DNA of 64,000 nucleotides from Streptomyces tanashiensis (lineage in GTDB: Bacteria; Actinomycetota; Actinomycetes; Streptomycetales; Streptomycetaceae): NCBI RefSeq assembly GCF_014648895.1, contig NZ_BMRZ01000001.1:124001-188000 (forward strand). The letters run 5' to 3'. The position numbers were made by a program, and so were the translations under genes. This document shows, in pieces, positions 37,748 to 45,991 of this stretch. Positions within the stretch are counted from its first letter, which is position 1; the number at the start of each line of letters is the position of its first letter. Under the pieces are notes generated by a model. The model was given only the letters and a program-made list of their open reading frames with translations. It searched no databases and had not been told where the DNA came from.

Positions 37748-39100
37748 TCAGACGCCCGCGCGGGCCTTCTCCTCGCCCTCCTCGGCGCGCTGGTCCGGCA
37801 CCGGTGCCGAGGCGTGGTCGTCGACCAGGGTCTTCTCGTCGAAGGGGACCCGGCCGGCGAGGACCTCCTCGACCCGCGCCCGGTCGATCTCCTTGGTCCA
37901 CGTGCCGACGAGCACCGTCGCGACCGCGTTGCCCGCGAAGTTGGTGAGGGCGCGCGCCTCGCTCATGAAGCGGTCGATGCCGACGATCAGGCCCACCCCG
38001 TCGACCAGCTCGGGCCGGTGCGACTGGAGGCCGCCCGCGAGGGTGGCGAGCCCGGCGCCGGTGACGCCCGCGGCACCCTTCGAGGCGATGATCATGAAGA
38101 CGAGGAGCGAGATCTGCTCGCCGATCGAGAGCGGGTCGCCCATCGCCTCGGCGGTGAAGAGCGAGGCCATCGTCAGGTAGATCGCGGTGCCGTCGAGGTT
38201 GAAGGAGTAGCCGGTCGGCACGGTGATGCCGACGACCGGCTTGCTGACGCCCAGGTGCTCCATCTTCGCGATGAGCCGGGGCAGCGCGGACTCCGAGGAG
38301 GAGGTGGACAGGATCAGCAGGAACTCGCGGCCCAGGTACTTCAGGAGGGACCAGATGTTGATCCCGGCGACCAGCCGCAGGAGCGCGCCGAGGACCACGA
38401 AGACGAAGAGCCCGCAGGTCAGGTAGAAGCCGATCATGATGACGGCGAGGGACTTGAGCGCGGCGGCGCCGGTCGCCCCGACGACGGCCGCGATCGCGCC
38501 GAACGCGCCGACCGGAGCGGCCCACATGATCATGCCGAGGATGCGGAAGACGAGCCGCTGGATGTGGCCGATGCCGCGCAGGACGGGCTCCCCGGCGGAG
38601 CCCATGGCCTGGAGCGCGAAGCCGGCGAGGAGCGCGACGAGGAGCGTCTGGAGGACCTCGCCCTCGGTGAAGGCGGAGACGAGGGTGGTCGGGATGATCC
38701 CGAGCAGGAAGTCCGGGGTCGACTCGCTCGCGCCCTCGGCCTGCTTGGCGCCGGCCTCGGCGATCTCCTTGGTGAGGTGGAGCCCGGAGCCGGGCTCCAG
38801 GAGGTTGCCGACGAGCAGACCGATCGCGAGTGCGACGGTCGACATCACGAGGAAGTAGCCGAGGGCGAGGCCGCCGACGGCGCCGACCTTCGCGGCCTTC
38901 CGGACCGAGCCGACGCCGAGCACGATCGTGCAGAAGATGATCGGCGAGATCATCATCTTGATCAGATTGACGAAGCCGGTGCCCAGCGGCTTGAGCTCGA
39001 CGGCGACCCCCGGCGCCAGGAACCCGACCGTGATGCCGAGCAGTACGGCGCCGATGACGGCCAGATACAGATAGTGCGTACGGTCCCGGCGTGCGGCCAC
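37748..39100 (-). CDS. dctA: C4-dicarboxylate:cation symporter (DctA, DAACS family)
   Basis: This 450-residue sodium- or proton-coupled transporter imports succinate, fumarate or malate. The DAACS/SLC1 fold is evident from the helices and from the serine-rich re-entrant loop LILSTSSSESALPRLIAKME. Transport-site motifs are TGYSFNLDGTAIYLTMASLF and GAAGVTGAGLATLA. I chose the GTG at 39100 because GAGGAGG lies 5 nt upstream; longer forms are unsupported. It is divergent from a CitA/CitB-type kinase-regulator pair that most likely senses dicarboxylates and controls it. Palindromes lie in the shared 186-bp gap. Confidence 0.93.
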   Translation of the reverse strand: MAARRDRTHYLYLAVIGAVLLGITVGFLAPGVAVELKPLGTGFVNLIKMMISPIIFCTIVLGVGSVRKAAKVGAVGGLALGYFLVMSTVALAIGLLVGNLLEPGSGLHLTKEIAEAGAKQAEGASESTPDFLLGIIPTTLVSAFTEGEVLQTLLVALLAGFALQAMGSAGEPVLRGIGHIQRLVFRILGMIMWAAPVGAFGAIAAVVGATGAAALKSLAVIMIGFYLTCGLFVFVVLGALLRLVAGINIWSLLKYLGREFLLILSTSSSESALPRLIAKMEHLGVSKPVVGITVPTGYSFNLDGTAIYLTMASLFTAEAMGDPLSIGEQISLLVFMIIASKGAAGVTGAGLATLAGGLQSHRPELVDGVGLIVGIDRFMSEARALTNFAGNAVATVLVGTWTKEIDRARVEEVLAGRVPFDEKTLVDDHASAPVPDQRAEEGEEKARAGV

Positions 39101-39163
39101 GGGGTCCTCCTCGTGCTGATGGGTGTCCACGTCCCGGTGGACTCCGCGACTATCCATCAGGCT

Positions 39164-39208
39164 GTGACCCGGGTCACGGTTACGTACGTTTCGTTCACGA
39201 CCGAAACG
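39164..39208. promoter_or_regulatory. Palindromes in the dctA/two-component divergent promoter
   Basis: GTGACCCGGGTCAC (39164-39177) is a perfect 14-bp palindrome. CGTTTCG (39187-39193) and CGAAACG (39202-39208) form a second inverted repeat with an 8-bp spacer. Both are 60-110 bp upstream of dctA. They are candidate binding sites for the CitB-like regulator or a catabolite regulator. Confidence 0.5.
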
Positions 39209-39286
39209 ACCGACCCCCCGGTGGAGAAGGGCACGATTCGGGAACGCGGTGCCGCCCCGCCCGTTCCCACGTGCACACTTACCCGC

Positions 39287-40924
39287 ATGCGTCTCCCGCT
39301 CCCCCGCCCCCGCAGCCTGGCCGGCCAGCTCTTCGCGATGCAGGTCGTGCTCGTGGCCGTCGTCGTGGCGGGGTGCGCGGTCTTCGCGTACGTCACGGAC
39401 CGGGCACAGGCCGAGGAGACCGCGCGGCGCCAGGCCACGGCGACCGCCGCCGCCGTCGCCGACTCCCCGTCCGTGGTCGCCGCCGCCCGCTCCGCCGACC
39501 CGACGGCCGCCCTCCAGCCGTACGCGGAGTCGCTGCGCCGCCACGCGGGCGTCGCCTTCGTGGTGATCATGGCCCCGGACGGCACCCGCTGGACGCATCC
39601 CGAGCCGGCGCAGATCGGCCGCACGTACCTCGGCCACATCGAGGAGGCGCGGCGGGGCCGCCTCTACTCGGAGACCCACCTGGGCGTCCTCGGCCCCTCC
39701 GTGCGGACGGTGGCACCGGTCTTCGACGGCGACCGGGTCGTCGCCCTGGTCAGTGCGGGCATCACGATCGACAAGATCAGTGAGCAGGTACGCGAGCAGG
39801 TGACCGCCCTGCTCGGCATGGCGGGCGTGGCGCTCGCGCTCGGCGGAGCGGGGACGTACGTCGTGAACGCGCGCCTCCGCCGCCACACGCACGGCATGAA
39901 CGCCACCGAACTGAGCCGGATGCACGACTACCACGAGGCCGCGCTGCACGCGGTGCGGGAAGGCCTCGTGATGCTCGACGGACGGCGGCGCATCGCCCTC
40001 ATCAACGACGGCGCGCGGGAGCTCCTCGGCCTGGACGGGGCGGTCGTCGGCCGCCCGGCCGCGGAGCTCGGCCTGCCCGCCTCGCTGACCGGCGCGCTGC
40101 TCTCCTCGGAGCCGCGCGTCGACGAGACGCACCTGACGGCCGACCGGGTCCTCGTGGTCAGCACCCGCCCGGTGGTGGGCGGGGAGCGGCGCGGCACCGT
40201 CGTCACCCTCAGGGACCGCACCGAACTCCAGGCGCTCTCGGGCGAGCTGGACTCCGAGCGGGGCTTCACGGAGGCGCTCCGTTCCCAGGCCCACGAGGCG
40301 GCGAACCGGCTGCACACGGTCGTGTCGCTGATCGAGATGGGCCGGGTGGCCGAGGCCGTGGAGTTCGCGACGGCGGAGCTGGAACTCGCCCAGGCGCTCA
40401 CGGACCGGGTCGTCGACGCCGTCGGCGAACCGGTCCTCGCGGCGCTGCTGCTCGGCAAGGCGGCGCAGGCCAACGAGCGGGGTGTGGAGCTGGTCCTCAC
40501 CGAGGACAGCCGCATCGACGACGGCCGGGTCCCGGCGGCGCTGCCCTCCCGGGATCTGGTGACGATCCTGGGCAACCTCATCGACAACGCGGTGGAGGCG
40601 GCCGGCGGGACGCCGCACGCGCGCGTGACGGTCACCGTCGCGGCACGCGCGGGCGACGGCGAACTGCTGCTCCGGGTCGGCGACAGCGGCCCCGGTGTCC
40701 GTGCCGCCGACCGGGAGGCGGTCCTCGGGCGCGGCTGGTCCACCCGGGGTCCCGGCCGCGGCCTCGGCCTCGCCCTGGTGGGCCAGGCGGTCGCGCGGGC
40801 CTCGGGCACGCTGGACCTGGCGGAGGCGGAGGAGGGCGGCGCGCAGTTCACCGTGCGGCTGCCGCTGCCGAGGGACGGCGGGGCCCCGGGTGCCGTCGGC
40901 ACGGAGAAGGAGGTGACCGCGTGA
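39287..40924 (+). CDS. CitA/DcuS-like sensor histidine kinase
   Basis: This 545-residue membrane kinase has the CitA layout. A first helix (LFAMQVVLVAVVVAGCAVFAY) and a periplasmic-type PASTA-less PAS/CACHE sensor domain (about residues 45-165) come first. The second helix (LLGMAGVALALGGAG) leads to a cytoplasmic PAS and a kinase core with the family H-box LRSQAHEAANRLHTVVSLIEMG. The ATP-binding domain has TILGNLIDNAVEAAGG and DSGPGV. It overlaps its response regulator gene by 4 bp (GTGA). Divergence from dctA suggests it senses C4-dicarboxylates or citrate. The ATG at 39287 has no clear Shine-Dalgarno sequence. Confidence 0.92.
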   Translation: MRLPLPRPRSLAGQLFAMQVVLVAVVVAGCAVFAYVTDRAQAEETARRQATATAAAVADSPSVVAAARSADPTAALQPYAESLRRHAGVAFVVIMAPDGTRWTHPEPAQIGRTYLGHIEEARRGRLYSETHLGVLGPSVRTVAPVFDGDRVVALVSAGITIDKISEQVREQVTALLGMAGVALALGGAGTYVVNARLRRHTHGMNATELSRMHDYHEAALHAVREGLVMLDGRRRIALINDGARELLGLDGAVVGRPAAELGLPASLTGALLSSEPRVDETHLTADRVLVVSTRPVVGGERRGTVVTLRDRTELQALSGELDSERGFTEALRSQAHEAANRLHTVVSLIEMGRVAEAVEFATAELELAQALTDRVVDAVGEPVLAALLLGKAAQANERGVELVLTEDSRIDDGRVPAALPSRDLVTILGNLIDNAVEAAGGTPHARVTVTVAARAGDGELLLRVGDSGPGVRAADREAVLGRGWSTRGPGRGLGLALVGQAVARASGTLDLAEAEEGGAQFTVRLPLPRDGGAPGAVGTEKEVTA

Positions 40925-41616
40925 GCAGGAGCCCCCTCCGGGTCCTCGTCGTCGAGGACGACCCCGTCGCGGCCGACGCCCACGCGCTCTACGCGGGGCG
41001 CGTGGAGGGCTTCGGTGTCGTCGGGGTCGCCCACTCGCGGGCCGCGGCCGTGCGGATCCTCGACCGGACGCCGGTCGATCTGATCCTGCTCGACCTCTAC
41101 CTGCCCGACGGCCACGGACTGCAGCTGCTGCGGGCCCTGCGCGCCGCCGGGCACTCCGCCGACGTCATCGCCGTGACCTCCGCCCGCGACCTGGCGGTCG
41201 TCCGGGAGGGCGTGTCCCTCGGCGTCGTCCAGTACGTCCTGAAGCCGTTCACCTTCGCCACGCTGCGGGACCGGCTCGTCCGGTACGCCGAGTTCCGGGC
41301 GGCCGCCGGGGAGGCCTCCGGCCAGGACGAGGTGGACCGGGCCCTCTCCGCGCTCCGGGCCCCGCACCCGGCCACGCTCCCCAAGGGGCTGAGCGCCCCG
41401 ACGCTCGAAGCGGTCACCCGTACCCTGCGCGCCACCCCGGCGGGGCTCACGGCCGCCGAGGCCGGCGCGGCCGTCGGGATCTCCCGGATCACCGCGCGCC
41501 GTTACCTGGAGCACCTGGTCACGGAGGGCCGGGCCGTGCGCGCCCCGCAGTACGGTCAGATCGGGCGGCCGGAGCTCCAGTACCGCTGGCTCGACGGCCC
41601 GGCGCGCGGGCACTGA
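40921..41616 (+). CDS. CitB/DcuR-like response regulator
   Basis: This 231-residue regulator has a receiver domain with Glu-Asp-Asp at residues 12-14, phospho-acceptor Asp58 (ILLDLYLPDGHG), TSA switch residues and Lys in VLKPFTFATL. The C-terminal winged-helix part (GLTAAEAGAAVGISRITARRYLEHLVTEGRAV) is the CitB type, not OmpR or NarL. It is coupled to the kinase gene by GTGA overlap. The divergent dctA gene is the likely target. Confidence 0.94.
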   Translation: MSRSPLRVLVVEDDPVAADAHALYAGRVEGFGVVGVAHSRAAAVRILDRTPVDLILLDLYLPDGHGLQLLRALRAAGHSADVIAVTSARDLAVVREGVSLGVVQYVLKPFTFATLRDRLVRYAEFRAAAGEASGQDEVDRALSALRAPHPATLPKGLSAPTLEAVTRTLRATPAGLTAAEAGAAVGISRITARRYLEHLVTEGRAVRAPQYGQIGRPELQYRWLDGPARGH

Positions 41617-41718
41617 GCACCCGCGCGGTTACCGATCGGTTCCCATGTTCCTACGACGAAGCACGTTTGGGGGAACGCACCGTAGCCAGCCGTCACTTCT
41701 TGTACCTAGCGTGGCCGG

Positions 41719-42390
41719 GTGCACCAACCCTCCCCACCCTTCGACGCCCAGGCCGCGCGCCGGCTCCGCGAGGCCCTCGGCATGGCCCCCGGGCACGTCG
41801 CCTACGGCCTGCGGGCGCAGTACGGCATCCTCGTCGAGCCCGAGATCGTGGTCGCCTGGGAACGCGGCACGGCGGTCCCGGGCGAGCAGCAGCTCACCGC
41901 CCTCGCGGGCGTCCTGTGGTGCTCCCCCTCGGACCTGATCGCCGCCGCGTCCACCCTGCGGGAGCACCGGGTGGCGCGCGGGCTCTCCGCCGAGGAGCTC
42001 GCCCGGCGGGTGGGCGTGTCGGCCTCCGCGTACCAGCGGATGGAGGACGAGGGCCGCTGGCGCGGCACCGAACGCCAGACGGCCGCCCTCGCCGAGGTGC
42101 TCGGCCTGGGGCCGCGCGAGCTGATCACCGCGACCGGCGGCGACGAGGCACTCGCCGAGCTGCTGCGCGACGCGGCGACCACCCGCTGGCAGGCGTACGT
42201 GAAACCGGCGGTGAAGATGATGCCGCTGCCCAAGCGGGTCGTGGAGTCCGCGCTCCAGCGGCTCCACACCGAGTACCACGCGCGGATGGTGGCGACCAGC
42301 AGCTGGGGCGCCTCCGCGGCGACCGGCGACGAGGGGCGCGCCTACCTCGGGGAGATCACCGCGCACTTCTGGGCGGCGGTCGGACCGTGA
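41719..42390 (+). CDS. Tandem helix-turn-helix (XRE-like) DNA-binding protein
   Basis: This 223-residue protein contains two XRE-type HTH units in a row. The first is about residues 12-75 (RLREALGMAPGHVAYGLRAQYGILVEPEIVVAWERG). The second is about residues 80-135 (STLREHRVARGLSAEELARRVGVSASAYQRMED). The C-terminal 80 residues are helical and unassigned. A TAGCGT box lies 6 nt upstream of the GTG, suggesting a leaderless mRNA. The next gene, a tyrosine phosphatase, starts 27 bp downstream with its own -10-like box. The target is unknown. Confidence 0.82.
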   Translation: MHQPSPPFDAQAARRLREALGMAPGHVAYGLRAQYGILVEPEIVVAWERGTAVPGEQQLTALAGVLWCSPSDLIAAASTLREHRVARGLSAEELARRVGVSASAYQRMEDEGRWRGTERQTAALAEVLGLGPRELITATGGDEALAELLRDAATTRWQAYVKPAVKMMPLPKRVVESALQRLHTEYHARMVATSSWGASAATGDEGRAYLGEITAHFWAAVGP

Positions 42391-42405
42391 CGGCGGAACG
42401 GCCCG

Positions 42406-42411
42406 TAGATT
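42406..42411 (+). promoter_or_regulatory. -10 box of the tyrosine phosphatase gene
   Basis: TAGATT ends 6 nt before the GTG at 42418 and there is no ribosome-binding site in between. A leaderless transcript is likely. No convincing -35 is visible. Confidence 0.45.
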
Positions 42412-42417
42412 GGCGCC

Positions 42418-43161
42418 GTGAGACGACACATACCCTTCGAACGACTCCACAACTTCCGTGATCTGGGCGGCTATCGGACCGCCGACGGCGGGACCGTGCG
42501 GTGGGAGACCCTCTACCGCTCCGACTCCCTCGGCAAGCTCGCGGACGCCGGCCCGGCCGACCTGGAGCGCTTCCGCGCGCTCGGCGTGGGCACGGTGATC
42601 GACCTGCGCTATCCGTGGGAGATCGCCGGCAGGGGCCGCCTGCCGGAGACCGAGGAGGTCTCCTGGCACAACCTCTCCATCGAGCACCGCCCCTACGACC
42701 AGGAGGCGATCGACCCGGCCCTCGACCCCTGGCGCTACCTCGCCGACCGGTTCGCCGAGGTCGCCGAGGACGGGGCGGAGGAGCTCCGCGCGGCCCTGGA
42801 GCTGATCGCCGCCTCCGAGGGGCCGCTCGTCTTCCACTGCGCCTCGGGGAAGGACCGTACGGGTCTGCTCGCGGCCGTCGTCCTCGCCCTCCTGGACGTC
42901 CCGGACGAGGAGATCCTCGCGGACTTCGCGCTCACCGAGCTGGCCACGGAGCGGCTGATCGGCGACTGGCGGGCCGCGCACCCCGGCCGGGAGCCGCGCT
43001 GGCCGGGCTACGGCCGGGCGCCCGCCGACATCATCCGGCTGTTCCTCGCGGATCTGCGCGAGCGGTACGGATCGGTGTACGGGTACGTCACCGGTCACGT
43101 CGGGCTCGACCCGGCCGTGGTGACGGCGCTCAGGGCCCGTCTCGTGGAGGCCCCCCGGTAG
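42418..43161 (+). CDS. Tyrosine-protein phosphatase (Y_phosphatase3/IphP type)
   Basis: This 247-residue protein carries the P-loop HCASGKDRTG (nucleophile Cys141, Arg147) of dual-specificity/tyrosine phosphatases. The N-terminal FRDLGGYRTADGG is characteristic of the IphP/PtpB-like branch, as is IDLRYPWEIAGRG, which resembles the general-acid region. Related enzymes also hydrolyse phosphoinositides. No signal peptide is visible, so it is probably cytoplasmic. It follows the tandem-HTH gene but has its own promoter-like box. Confidence 0.93.
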   Translation: MRRHIPFERLHNFRDLGGYRTADGGTVRWETLYRSDSLGKLADAGPADLERFRALGVGTVIDLRYPWEIAGRGRLPETEEVSWHNLSIEHRPYDQEAIDPALDPWRYLADRFAEVAEDGAEELRAALELIAASEGPLVFHCASGKDRTGLLAAVVLALLDVPDEEILADFALTELATERLIGDWRAAHPGREPRWPGYGRAPADIIRLFLADLRERYGSVYGYVTGHVGLDPAVVTALRARLVEAPR

Positions 43162-43330
43162 CCTCCGTGAACGCCTCGCGGGGCCGCCGGGGTCAGTGGG
43201 ATCCCGGCGGACCGAGGGCGCGTCGGCGGCCGTGACGGGCGCCGGCGCGGATGCCGAACTGCCATGGCCCGCCTCGGTGTTCGCGCGGACCGCGCTCGCC
43301 GCCGTGCGCCGATCTTCGCCCCGTCCCCCG

Positions 43331-44386
43331 TCAGTCCCGCCGGTCGAAGTCGAAGAGCTGGCCCGCCGCGTCCGGCGCGCAGGGCGCCTGGGCGAGCCGT
43401 GCCCAGGCGGCCGAGCGGTCGCCGACGACGGTGACGCAGCTGCCGGGGGTCGCGGAGTCCACCGGGACGATCCGGTAGCCCTCGACGGGAGTGCCGTACG
43501 CCTCCAGGGCGAAGGACTCGACCCGGGTCGGGTCGCCGCACTCCGAGTCCTCGTACGCGGCGTCGGGTATCCGGCCGCCGGAGGGTATGCCGGAGCAGCC
43601 GGGGCCGAAGTCGGGGTGGTCCGAGACGATCCTCCACCGGCCGCCGCCCACCTCCGCCAGCGAGTAGCGCGGGACGCCCTCGGCGGCGCACGGCAGCTGA
43701 TGTATCTGGCCGGTGCGGGCGCCGCGCCGCTCGCCCAGGCAGAACTCGGTGCCGGTCACCCGGATGCGGACGTCCCCGGCGGCGGGTGCGGTGGGGGTAC
43801 GGGGCGGATGCCCGGCGTGCCCGTCCTTCAGGAAGGCGACGACGCTGATGCCGGCGAGGACGAGCCCGGCGAGCGCGACCGCCGCGACGAGGCCGCGCCG
43901 TATCCGCGACCGGGGCCCGGGCCGGGCCGGGCCCGCACCCCCGCCGGGGCCCTCGGCGGCCCCGGGCCAGGCGGGCGCCGGCCCGGGACCCTCGCCGGGA
44001 CCCTCGCCGGGGTCGGCGCCCGGGTCCTCGGTACGGTCGGCGAAGGTGTCCTCGGCCCCGCCCCCGCCCGCGGCTTCCGCCGGGCCGGGCCCGTACACCC
44101 CCCGTACCGCGAGTTCCTTCCGTACCGTCTGCCAGTCCGCCAGCTCGCCCGGTGCGACCCCGCACGCGCGGACGAAGGCGGTGAGGAGCTCCTCGCGGGG
44201 CAGGGTCGGGCGGGACAGCATGTTCGCCACCGTCGAGCGGGGCAGGACGTCGCCGCGGGCCTCCGCGTGGGCCGACAGCTCGCGGTAGGTCAGGCCCGAC
44301 CAGTCCTTGAGGGCCTGGAGGCACGCGAGGAACTCGGCGGCGCTCCGTGCCTCCCGTGGATCAGGAGCGTGCTCCCCCGGCGTCAT
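43331..44386 (-). CDS. Membrane-anchored XRE-type HTH protein with extracytoplasmic domain
   Basis: This 351-residue protein has an N-terminal helix-turn-helix (residues 15-75, FLACLQALKDWSGLTYRELSAHAEARGDVLPRSTVANML in sequence). A Gly/Pro/Ala-rich linker (100-160), one transmembrane helix (about 163-186) and a C-terminal domain of some 150 residues with six Cys follow. The orientation puts the HTH inside and the Cys-rich domain (VTGTEFCLGERRG, LPCAAEGVP, ECGDPTRVESF) outside. This suggests signalling from envelope to DNA, but no member is characterised to my knowledge. The ATG at 44386 has GGGGGAGG 5 nt upstream; a longer form to 44530 would overlap the pfkA terminator. Confidence 0.82.
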   Translation of the reverse strand: MTPGEHAPDPREARSAAEFLACLQALKDWSGLTYRELSAHAEARGDVLPRSTVANMLSRPTLPREELLTAFVRACGVAPGELADWQTVRKELAVRGVYGPGPAEAAGGGGAEDTFADRTEDPGADPGEGPGEGPGPAPAWPGAAEGPGGGAGPARPGPRSRIRRGLVAAVALAGLVLAGISVVAFLKDGHAGHPPRTPTAPAAGDVRIRVTGTEFCLGERRGARTGQIHQLPCAAEGVPRYSLAEVGGGRWRIVSDHPDFGPGCSGIPSGGRIPDAAYEDSECGDPTRVESFALEAYGTPVEGYRIVPVDSATPGSCVTVVGDRSAAWARLAQAPCAPDAAGQLFDFDRRD

Positions 44387-44510
44387 CCGCGCCTCCCCCT
44401 TCGGCCGGACAGCGTTGGGACATGTCCGGGACAGGCCCCAAGCCTTGTTGATCGCGCGCCGTGGCTCAAGAGTGGAATTCGGCATTTCCGGGGGTGATGC
44501 CGTGCACGCC

Positions 44511-44552
44511 GAGTGGCCCCGACCGTCCACGGGGGGACGGTCGGGGCCACTC
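44511..44552 (-). terminator. Hairpin terminator downstream of pfkA
   Basis: A perfect 18-bp stem (44511-44528 with 44535-44552, GAGTGGCCCCGACCGTCC on the left arm) closes a 6-nt loop. It lies about 110 bp after the pfkA stop on the minus strand and 125 bp upstream of the HTH gene. The rest of the 44387-44662 gap holds G-rich sequence with no gene. Confidence 0.75.
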
Positions 44553-44662
44553 GGACCGTTCGGGTCCCGGAAGGAATCCGGGAGAGGCGGGGGCGGAGGT
44601 CCCGGCGCGGGGGGGGCCGGAGGACCGGGCCGTCCGGACCGCGCGGGTCCTCCCGCGGGAGG

Positions 44663-45688
44663 CTAGAAGACGGACTCGGCCTCGCGCATGCGGTCCTCGG
44701 GGACCCTCTTGAGCTGGGTCACGGCCTCGGCCAGCGGCACCATCTCCACGTTCGTGCCGCGCAGCGCCGTCATCCGGCCGAAGTCGCCGCGGTGCGCCGC
44801 CTCCACCGCGTGCCAGCCGAAGCGGGTCGCGAGCACCCGGTCGTACGCGGTCGGCGTGCCGCCGCGCTGCACGTGACCGAGGATGACCGGGCGGGCCTCC
44901 TTGCCGAGGCGCCGCTCCAGCTCGACGGCGAGCTGGTTGCCGATGCCCTGGAAGCGCTCGTGGCCGAACTGGTCGATCTCGCCCTTCTTGTAGTCCATCG
45001 AGCCCTCGGCGGGGTGGGCGCCCTCGGCGACGCAGATGACGGCGAACTTCTTGCCGCGCGCGAAGCGCTCCTCGACCATCTTGACGAGGTCGTCGATCTG
45101 GAAGGGGCGCTCGGGGAGGCAGATGCCGTGGGCGCCGCCGGCCATGCCGGACTCCAGGGCGATCCAGCCGGCGTGGCGGCCCATCACCTCGACGACCATC
45201 ACGCGCTGGTGGGACTCGGCGGTGGTCTTGAGGCGGTCCATGGCCTCGGTGGCGACGCCGACGGCGGTGTCGAAGCCGAAGGTGCGGTCCGTGGAGGAGA
45301 TGTCGTTGTCGATCGTCTTCGGGACGCCGACGACGGGCATGCCGGCGTCGGAGAGCATCCGCGCGGCGGTCAGGGTGCCTTCGCCGCCGATCGGGATGAG
45401 GACGTCGATGCCGTACTCGCGGGCCAGGTCGGAGGCGGAGTCGGCGGCCTCGCGGAGCCGGTTCCGCTCCAGGCGGGCCGAGCCGAGGATGGTGCCGCCG
45501 CGGGCCAGGATGCCGCTGACGGCGTCGAGGTCGAGGGGCCGGAAGTGGCCGTCGAGGAGGCCCTTGAACCCGTCCTCGAAGCCGATGACTTCGTCGTCGT
45601 GGCCGGTCAGCGCCCGGTGCACGACCGACCGGATCACTGCGTTCAGGCCGGGGCAGTCGCCGCCTGCGGTGAGAACTCCGATGCGCAT
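44663..45688 (-). CDS. pfkA: ATP-dependent 6-phosphofructokinase
   Basis: PfkA phosphorylates fructose 6-phosphate in glycolysis. This 341-residue enzyme has GGDCPGLNAVIR, the nucleotide-site loop GGEGTLTAA, the catalytic PKTIDNDI, the fructose 6-phosphate site VMGRHAGWIALESG and GHVQRGGTPTA. These are the features of the actinobacterial group III enzymes, which use ATP. The ATG at 45688 has AGGAG 10 nt upstream; the longer in-frame extension lacks similarity. The neighbouring pta-ackA-pyk genes on the other strand match the S. coelicolor order for the SCO5426 enzyme. Confidence 0.96.
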   Translation of the reverse strand: MRIGVLTAGGDCPGLNAVIRSVVHRALTGHDDEVIGFEDGFKGLLDGHFRPLDLDAVSGILARGGTILGSARLERNRLREAADSASDLAREYGIDVLIPIGGEGTLTAARMLSDAGMPVVGVPKTIDNDISSTDRTFGFDTAVGVATEAMDRLKTTAESHQRVMVVEVMGRHAGWIALESGMAGGAHGICLPERPFQIDDLVKMVEERFARGKKFAVICVAEGAHPAEGSMDYKKGEIDQFGHERFQGIGNQLAVELERRLGKEARPVILGHVQRGGTPTAYDRVLATRFGWHAVEAAHRGDFGRMTALRGTNVEMVPLAEAVTQLKRVPEDRMREAESVF

Positions 45689-45991
45689 CGTGCTGTGTCT
45701 CCTGCTCGGTCGCGGTCCGTTATGAGCCACCGCAATTCTCACACGCTCCGCCTGACGGGCGCGCTCGCCGGCGGTCAGCGCGTCCTCGTGGGGGGCTCCT
45801 GGGGGGCCTTTCGGCCCGGGTTTCCGGGCCCTTCGTCCGGCGGGCGACGTAACCATCGGCGGAGGTATTGTCAAGGGGGTAATGCCGCCCTATAGGGGCT
45901 TTCTGAGCACTGTCGATTGACGAACGGGCCGCAGAGGTGTCGCGAGGGCGCCGCTCGGCCCCTTCCGCAGGACTGGACAGGAGACCACGGC
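45689..45991. other. Divergent promoter region between pfkA and pta
   Basis: This 303-bp gap holds no convincing gene. The pta side has a near-consensus promoter at 45868-45896. Between 45801 and 45831 there are small GC hairpins, including GGCCCGG (45813-45819) with CCGGGCC (45824-45830). The 95-nt pta leader has no obvious structured RNA family. Confidence 0.6.
45868..45896 (+). promoter_or_regulatory. Near-consensus vegetative promoter of pta-ackA
   Basis: TTGTCA (45868-45873) and TATAGG (45891-45896) are separated by 17 bp, matching the principal sigma factor (HrdB-type) pattern. Transcription would start near 45903, leaving a leader of about 90 nt before the GTG at 45992. Confidence 0.7.

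Noticed and set aside
36632..39286. N-terminal 885 codons of a long plus-strand frame leading into the CitA-like kinase
   Set aside because: This part is antisense to dctA and out of frame with the aldo/keto reductase gene. Only the part from 39287 has kinase similarity.
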